Positions 52,101 through 61,100 of a DNA stretch of 64,000 nucleotides are shown piece by piece. The DNA lies in the NCBI GenBank assembly GCA_033026295.1, contig CM065188.1:1178001-1242000 (forward strand), given 5' to 3'. Under the pieces are notes generated by a model. That model had not been told where the DNA came from, ran no database searches, and was given only the letters and a program-made list of their open reading frames with translations. The stretch's first letter is position 1. Every line of letters starts with the position of its first letter. The DNA is from Channa striata (Eukaryota > Chordata > Actinopteri > Anabantiformes > Channidae). The position numbers were made by a program, and so were the translations under genes.

Positions 52101-55100
52101 ATTCTCCTTTCAACTTCCAATGATGCCAGAGTGTACTGTACATTTCTACTACTGTGAATTATTCAAAACAACATTTTCAACTCTTTGAAATAGGACATTG
52201 GAGAAACAAAGAGCAAAACTTAAAAACTAACGGAGAAAGCCTCCAACAAAAGTAGGCTCCGAATGGGTGGCCTTGATTGGCTGGGAAGAGTGGAGAAAGA
52301 AAAGACATGTGTGCACTCACAGGGTGAACATGAGGCAAAGGCCTGGTCTTCTCAATATTCATCCCTGCACTCTGATCTGCTAGCTCTCCCACTAGCTTGT
52401 CTTTCACCCAGTGTGCACATGAGTTGTGTTTTAGATTCACTCAGGCATTATTAGGCACAGAGGCCACTAAACCCCCCCCAAACGCACACTACACCATTCC
52501 ACCCCACTAATACACATATCACATATGTGTATTAAAAACACATATCTGCCTCTTGATGATTCACCAGTGACAAGCAAAATAATAGTGTTTGTCCCAGAAA
52601 GACTTGTGTGTGCAAGTGGAAGTCATTAAAGTTGAAGAAAATCCAACCAGGATCATGTAAAAACCCTGTATTGTCCAAGTGAAACTCTGATTTTGCCATC
52701 CCTATTCTTGTCAAGGTTATTCTTCCACCATTGACGGCCACCTAATGGAGCTTTGTCTGACTGCAATCAAATTTGCCCGGAAAAAAGGAAACATCGTCCT
52801 GGCATCCCGCTTGCTCAGCCAGTGCAGTGATGGCACACATGAAGAAAAGCAGGAGCAGGATGATCTGAGCCAGACCTTTAGGCGCCTGACTCTAGAGGGC
52901 ACTCTGGGGGAAAAATGGGGACCAGAGCTCCACATTGAAAAAGCCAAAGTTCTGAGAGCCGCAGGTGAGTAACAGAAGATGCTAAAAAGCTGACTCATTT
53001 GTTGCTAGGTATCCCCAGTTTCTCACATTTTATCACTTCCTCAAGCCACTAACATCTTCCTTCCTCTAATCTCTTTTTGGTCTGACCTGTTTACAGGTCA
53101 GTCCATGACAGCTATGGAGATGCTGAGCCAGGCTGCTTTGTCTTACTGCCATATGGGAAAGAATGAAGGGGCTGCCTGTCGCTCACTGCTGACACTCTGC
53201 AAATGGTTGTTGGTTGACTGGAAGGACATGACACCTCAGCTTAAACAGGCACGTGGTCTGTATGGTTGGTTAAGTGTGAATGTTGGTTCCCAGGACTCAT
53301 TCAGCTCAGACATTTTTCACAATGTCTAGTGTAAACGGCTCTTGTTAGATTTGTGCTTTCCCTAAAAATTAATTTCTCTATATAAAATATATCTATAAAA
53401 AGCCTAAATGGTGCAGTTACTGAAAATACAGTTACAATTTACATTTGCTACACACAGTGGGTCAGTGGGTACTTATACTTTACTACAGTACGTTTCAGTT
53501 AAGTATTCGCACTTCCACTCGAAATCTGTACTTGAGTAATTCATCCACTGCTTTCATGTGTTATGCAGTAAGGACAGGAGGCTTCCAGCTAGCCACTAAA
53601 GAATGCCTTCATTCTTATATAGCAGAATGAAGGTTTGTTTTTTTTTTTTTTAATAAATCTTGCAGTATTCCCTCCTTCTGTACTAGTTGTGCAGCTGCAG
53701 CCCCCTTTGGATCAGGGAAACTTGATTTCCCCAGGTAGACATTTGTAATACTTGTTCTGTGTTTTCTCTGGCACATACATTCTCTGTCAAGGAGTTGCCT
53801 GTCATATTTTTTTTAAACAAACTTGATATACTTGTCATTTATGAGCAGTTGAGTACAGTCCATAAACAAACAGTTGGGAACCAATATGCAAAACACTTAT
53901 ATTTAACTGTCAGACATGAAACTGTGTTATCTACAGTGATGTACTGCTTTTGACAACAATTATGCACTGTGTATTGCTATTGTAGGGGATAAACTGATGA
54001 TTTTATTTTTTCTTTGTAGGTGGTAAAGAAGTCAGTAGCAGTAAACTCCTCTAATGCTGTGGGTAGCATGTCACCTCTGAGCCGAAATGTTGCTGCCCTG
54101 CTGGAGCTCCCCCTTGAGGACCAAGGCATTCCCCATATCACAACTGAGACCTCAGGTAACAGGGATACCCTAATATACAAACCATGGTGACGGGTTGGAG
54201 TAGACTCGTACTAAATTGGTCTTTTAGATCATCTTGACAAGCAGACATATGAGTTCGTTTAGAATTCAACAAGTTACAAAACAAAGATTTTGTAGAATAA
54301 AACATGTATTGATTACTTTGTTCCCCACTGTTTTCAGAATAATGGTAACAGAGCATCAAAGTCCGGCACTGATATTAGGTCTGCTTTATCCAACTCTGGC
54401 AAGACAAAGAGAATGACCTTTTTAAAAATGACAGAAAAGATTTATATTTTTATTGCACTGGGTAAGGTAAAACGGAATGCTCTCACATGCCTTTCTCTGC
54501 TTTTATTCAAGAACCCTTGTAATTTAGTATTGATGGGGATTTTTTTTTCATTAATAGTGATTAATTTAAATTGAGATATTGGTAAACATCTTGAATGCTA
54601 CTCTGTATGTACTGGTAAACTTTCAGTATCTTGTATGCTTTATAACAGCGATTTTTAGTCAGAAGGTGTACTAGTAACTAGTCACTTTGAGTCTAGTTGC
54701 ATTTTAATCTTTTAATCTTTCCCATATAGTGAGTGTGGGCGTTGGAGAACCAGAGTTTGTTTTGGGCCAACTCTACCAGCTCTCCACAAGCCTGGCTCCA
54801 GACATGGCCAAATCCTGGGCTGCCCTCGCCAGCTGGGCTTACCGCTGGGGCAGGAAGGTGGTGGATAATGCAAGGTTAGTGGATCCAGTGGAGTAGCACA
54901 GCAAGTGTTGAGCTGTATGATTGATTACAGTTCATTATACCATAAAATAAAAACTAAATAATGTGCTTTTTTTGTTAATGATTGTTATTGAGATATGTTA
55001 ATTAACTCTATGGTAAGTTTTAAAATTACATTAGCTTGTATTTTAGGGTCCATCATGCCTATAAATTGTTTGATTAATTCTGACAACATTTTTTTTCTTT

Positions 55101-58100
55101 TCAGCCAAGGGGAGGGATTGCCTCTTCTTCCTGGGGAAAAGAAGGAGATAGAAGAGCTGCTTCAAGCCACAACCAGTGAAGAAGACAAGGAAACCATCTT
55201 CAGCATTCTTGGACAAGCCATGTGTCGCCCTACTGGCATACAGGTAGAAAATTAACATGTTTGTGAGGTGTTTATCATTGAATCGCTCCTCTTTATGCTA
55301 TGCTAATTATTTTGAACTAACTCTTCTGTTGTGTGACAGGATGAGGACATGGCTCTGCAGCAGGAAGACGATGAAGATGATATGGTAGACGTGATCTGGC
55401 GGCAGCTCATTAGTTCATGTCCCTGGCTAGGGGAGGCAGGCCAGACTGTCACAGATGGTCTGATCCAGGTTTGGAGGCAGGTGGTGGACCGCATATTTGG
55501 CCTCTACCGGGTTTCCTGCCAAGCTTATTTCACCTTCCTCAAGCTCAATGCTGGACAGGTGAGAGTTGGAGCCTGCTTCTATCCGCAGCATTGTTAGAGG
55601 GAACATTGTATGAAGCACAATAGTTTAAAGCAGCAAAATGCTGTTGACAAGTGAAGGGAGCCGTCACGTTTATTCCTAAATCCCCAGTGTCTGTGTGTTT
55701 TAGGTTCCTATAGATGAAGATGACCCCAAACTCCTACTTTCCTGTCACAACAGCAAACAGAGCAATGATGATGTAATCGTCATGGCAACATTGCGCCTCC
55801 TTCGTTTGCTGGTGAAACATGCTGGGGAATTGAGAGAAGGGCTTGAGCTGGGCTTAGCCTCGACCCCTACAGCACCCTGGAGGGGTAAGTCTTACTGCTG
55901 GAATAAAGGCATCCACATAGGAATTTTTACATGCGGTGTCTGAAAATTCGGTCAGATCCAACACTCACCTTCTTTATGCCGTCATCAGTAAGCCCTTACT
56001 GCAGCCTTTTCTGATCTTTGTCCTCCTCAGGTATCATTCCTCAGCTTTTTTCCCGTCTCAACCATCCAGAGGCATACATTCGACAAAGCATCTGCAGCCT
56101 TCTATGTCGAGTGGCCCAGGACTCCCCACATCTCATTCTCTACCCAGCCATTGTGGGCTCACTCTCCCTGGGAGGAGAAGCTCAGAATGCAGGTATTGTT
56201 TAATTCTGTTAAGCTGGTTTTGTGCTGCTTCTTAAAGAGTCTGGAGATATCTGAAAAACCTAAAGTGTCTCATATATTTTGTTCTCATTATCTTCACTGT
56301 TAGATACCTAGAAATGGAAAGTACATAACATATGCCTACTTCAACAGACAAGAGTTGACCTAATTGCAAACATAATGTCAAGTCAAATAAACTATTATAA
56401 GGCCTAAATGACAATTGAAGTCATACCAGTGCAGCGCCCTAAACTGCAACTATTTACTTGCATTTTAAACCGTAGAATTAAATTTTATAAGTAGGCTCAC
56501 CACTGTGTCTTGCAAATACAGCACCCATAGTTTTATCATCGTCAAATATCAAAGGGAGGTACAGTTGTTAATGGGAGGGGGCTGGAATATTGAAGCCGCT
56601 GTCCAAGTGAAGGTCTACCAGAACTTTCTTAGTCTTAAGATACTGTGTGGTAAATTAGGCTGGATGGGTGCGCACACATACTGTACCTTTTTGTTTTAGC
56701 GTCTTCATAACAGTTGTTGATTGAACAACAAATTTACTATCTTAAGGAGATGATGGGGAATGTTAACATTAGTTATTCTACAAGTTTATGCTTGTTTAAC
56801 AAGTGTTACTATTAACTGGTTGCCTTGTTGGTTTTACTTGGGAAACGTTATTGTGCATTAAATCAAGTATAGGTGTTACCTCCACTAATATCTCACCTCG
56901 GGTGGTATGCCTCTCTGCCTTCTGTTATAAAAAGCTGTGTTGCACCCCATCCCACATAATTTTCAGTGCCAGAGTTACTAATCTCACTCACCAACAAAAG
57001 GCTGATTCCTCCTTGGAGTCATTTGCACTTGTGCACACAAAATCATGTTTACATTTTGTACTCTTAATTTTTAGTCACAACGGTCTGATCTGACCAAAGA
57101 TTTGCATGCAGAATGTGAATGCATAGCGCATGTAAATAAAATAATTTTTATTAATGCACTACCCAACAGGGCAAGTTCAGGGACAGACATGGTCAGCAAC
57201 AATACTCCGATAGGCTTTTGCATATAACAGTGCTTATTTTGGTACTAAGGAGTGCAGGGTGTACAAAGGAAATGCTCCCCACACCTTTAACATCACATCC
57301 TCCAGCATTGTACCCTTGATACAAGGCAGGGTAGATGCATGCTTTTTATGTTGATTATGCCTAATTCTGATCCCACTAACCCAATCTTGCAGGAGAAATA
57401 GGGACTTATCAGACCAGGCAACATGAGTTCCATCTTTTACTTTCCAGTTTTGGTGGAACCCCTGTGAAAGGCATTTTTACCCAGTGAACAGCTGCTCAAT
57501 GGATATTTAGTCTTTTTTAGGATATTCTGTAGAGATGGTTGTGTGTGAAAATGTTTCTGAAATAGTCAGACCAGACCGTTACTTTAATCTCCTTTATCTG
57601 CCATTTTGATTTACTCTGTTTTAACTTTAGCACATCATCTTGACCATGGCTACATGCATAAATACACATAAGTTGCTGCCATTGACTAAGGAGATATAAG
57701 CAGTTGAACAGATGTACAAAATAAAGTGAATGTCTTGGGTTGTATGACAGTTTAACTGGTGCTCGAAATCCTAAACGTTTCAGGAAGGAGGACCAGCACT
57801 AGTGAAAAAATGTTGGTCTGGAGCCCTGCTGTGAAACCAGTAGGAATGTAAAAATGGTGGATGTGATCATTGCTAATGATCTTTTGACAGGGAGCAAATT
57901 GCCTTCAGCTCTGCCCACCTTCCTGGGCAGCATGCAGGGAGCAAGCCTGGGTGGGGAGGAGGAAGAGCACGCAGAGGGTGGTGGGCATGGAGGTGGTACA
58001 GAAGAGCTGGCAGCCTTTTGTTCAAGTCAAGATCAAGCCATGATGCAGGACTGTTACAGCAAGATTGTGGAGAAGCTGTCCTTAGCCAACCCTACCATGG

Positions 58101-61100
58101 TGCTTCAGGTAAGAGCTCACCATTCATTTTCTACAGTGTGTAATAGTTTTTTCTTAGCAGAGGTGTTGACTTGACAAAAATGTACTTATTGAAAAGGGTG
58201 TTGTCTCGTTTGCTGACATACACTGTTTGGAACTCTGCATCTAAGAAATTCAAGGCATACGCTGCATTATCATTACACTAAGCATTGGTTAATTATTTTT
58301 AATTTAACAACTGAATTAAAAAAAATATCTCATGCACATAAAAGTCTTACATATAAAGTCGAAGACTGATAGCCTGCCTAGAAACATCTCAAATGTATTA
58401 ATAATAATGATCTAAAATACAAGTAAGTACTCAATGCTGAATCCTCTGCAGCGCATATTTCATCTTTAGGTCATAATTTCTTGCATATTAATGTAAAACT
58501 ATGATTTAACAAAGATTGTGGCTGAGGAGGAGCTCTTTTTTCTGATTATTTTCTTTATCTGTTGAATGAGTGGTTTGTAGAAATTCTGTAAATAGTGAGA
58601 AATAGTAGTCAAGAGCGCTTAAAAAATTATTAAAATGGCTGCAGATTTACTGTAGGTGTGTGACAGCCAGCCTATTTCTGTCTGCGTGTTTAACTCTCAT
58701 AATTTATGTCAGCTGCAATATTGAAAATTATTTAAATTATGCATTTTATGATCAGTGTGTTAACCTTCACATCTTGTTGTTTGAGATTGAGGCTGGAAGT
58801 CGCCTCTTCGAATTCATAATGAAGGGGCAAGTGGGAATTAAAAAAAAGAAATTGTATGTAGAGTTATCATATCATACAATGCTTAAACTGAACAAAGTGA
58901 GTAAGTTGTCTAGTGTGCAAACACACACTCTTTCCTCAGAAAAGATAATCACTGTAACAAGAAAACATCTGTCAGTTTAGACCTTTTATGTGCTCTGACT
59001 GTGTTATCTGAAGGCACTGCTAACGATTCCTGTTTGCCGACCAGGTCCAGCAGCTGGTGGGTGAGCTGCGCAGAGTCACCTTACTGTGGGATGAACTGTG
59101 GTTAGGAGTGTTACAGCAGCAACACATGCATGTACTGCGAAGGATTCAACAGCTGGAGGATGAGGTCAAGAGGGTGCAGAACAACAACACACTGCGCAGG
59201 TATGGTTCCCCTACTTGCATGTAAGAAGCTTAGTCTATGTTCATTTTACAGTAAAATGTGATAGAATAAAATATGTAATGTTATTTCATGTAGCTTTGTC
59301 TTACATAAACAGGGAACGGCTGCTTTAAGCAGTGCTTCTTGCAACTGTAGGGATTTCATTTCTCTTTCCCTGTGTATCAGTGATCTCAGTATATTAGAAG
59401 ACTATAACTGTTGTGGTGCAGACACTTGTCCATCCTTGTCTACTTTACACTCTGTGTTCTGCTGCAGGGATGAAAAGATTGCCATTATGCGCGAGAAGCA
59501 CTCTGCTTTGATGCGTCCTGTAGTATTTGCCTTGGATCACGTCTGCAGTATTACTGCAGCCCCAGCAGAGACGCCACATGAGACCTGGTTCCAGCAGAGC
59601 TATGGGGATGCAATTACCTCGGCCTTGGAGCGCCTGAGAAACCCCACCAACCCCGCCAATCCCGCTAGCAGCTGGCTGCCCTTTAAACAGGTTTATTTTT
59701 CTCTACCTTCCTTAAAGCAACTGTATGCTGTTTCATTAAGTGTTTTAGACAAATTAGTTTGCATAGATGTAGGCTTATTAATAATTGTGTACACGGCATT
59801 TATTGTTAAAAAGTTGCATGTTGAACCCAAATTGTGTGTGTTGGTCAGATTATGGTGAGCCTGCAGCAACGTGCCCAGAAGCGGGCAAGCTATCTGCTTC
59901 ATCTGGATGAGATCAGTCCTCGCCTGGCATCGATGAACACCACAGAGATGGCTCTGCCCGGTGAAGTGTCTGCAACAGATGCCGTCACTATACAGAGTGT
60001 AGGCAACACAATTACCATCCTGCCCACCAAGACTAAGCCGAAGAAACTTTTCTTTCAGGGTTCAGATGGACGCAACTATCCGTACCTTTTTAAAGGTAGG
60101 AGACCCACACACGCAGCATGAGTTATGCGAGAGATTTAATCCAAGAATCAATTCTGTCACCTAAAAGCTGCTTTGTATTCTCCCCAAAAGGTTCTGGCAA
60201 GAAAAGCCAGTACTGACTAATAACATTTCTGCATTCACACCCACCTAATGCTGCAATTACCTATGGAGTTTATAAGGCATTTTTCATGGGTATAACACAG
60301 GGCAATATTTTTTACAGTTTTGCAATTCCCTATGAGGCTTTAAAACCAGACAAAAAGCTCACTTGGGGTTTGAAAAGGTTTGAAACAACCTGTTCAGTGA
60401 CATCAGTGGCTCTAAGTTAAATTGAAAGCTCCCTAACACAAATTATAAACTGTGTTGTTTGTTGAGCCTCTTTTGCATAAAATTCAGACTCAGGCATTAG
60501 TGGCCTTTCATACGTGTAACTCACAGAATGACAAGCATCCTCATGTGGAAATCCCCTCCATTTCCGTGTGTATTCATTGATGTATAACTTAAAATTTTAG
60601 AAACTCTGTTTTGTTTACGGCACATCTAAGAAGTGTTAACTAATAAGATTGAAGCGTCGTCAGCATAACCACGCTTGAAGGAAATAATCCGGAGAATGGG
60701 GGCAGTGTTTCACTCAGACATTTTTGTGTTAAGATACATAAACATTGTTCACAAAGCAACTTCTAAAAAATAACTCTAAATGTCAAATTGTTTGATGCTC
60801 CATGTAGTTTGGTAGTTGAGGAATTTTATGCAAGTTATTCAAAACCTTTTTCTTTTGCCTTTTTCAGGATTGGAGGATTTGCATTTGGATGAGCGCATCA
60901 TGCAGTTCTTGTCAATTGTCAACACCATGTTCACAAAGATCAACCAGCAGGAGCAGCCACGCTTCCACGCCCGCCACTACTCTGTTACCCCCCTCGGAAC
61001 AAGATCGGGACTAATCCAGTGGGTGGATGGTGCCACACCGCTTTTTGGCCTGTACAAGCGCTGGCAGCAGAGAGAAGCTGTGCTGCAGGCTCAAAAGGTT

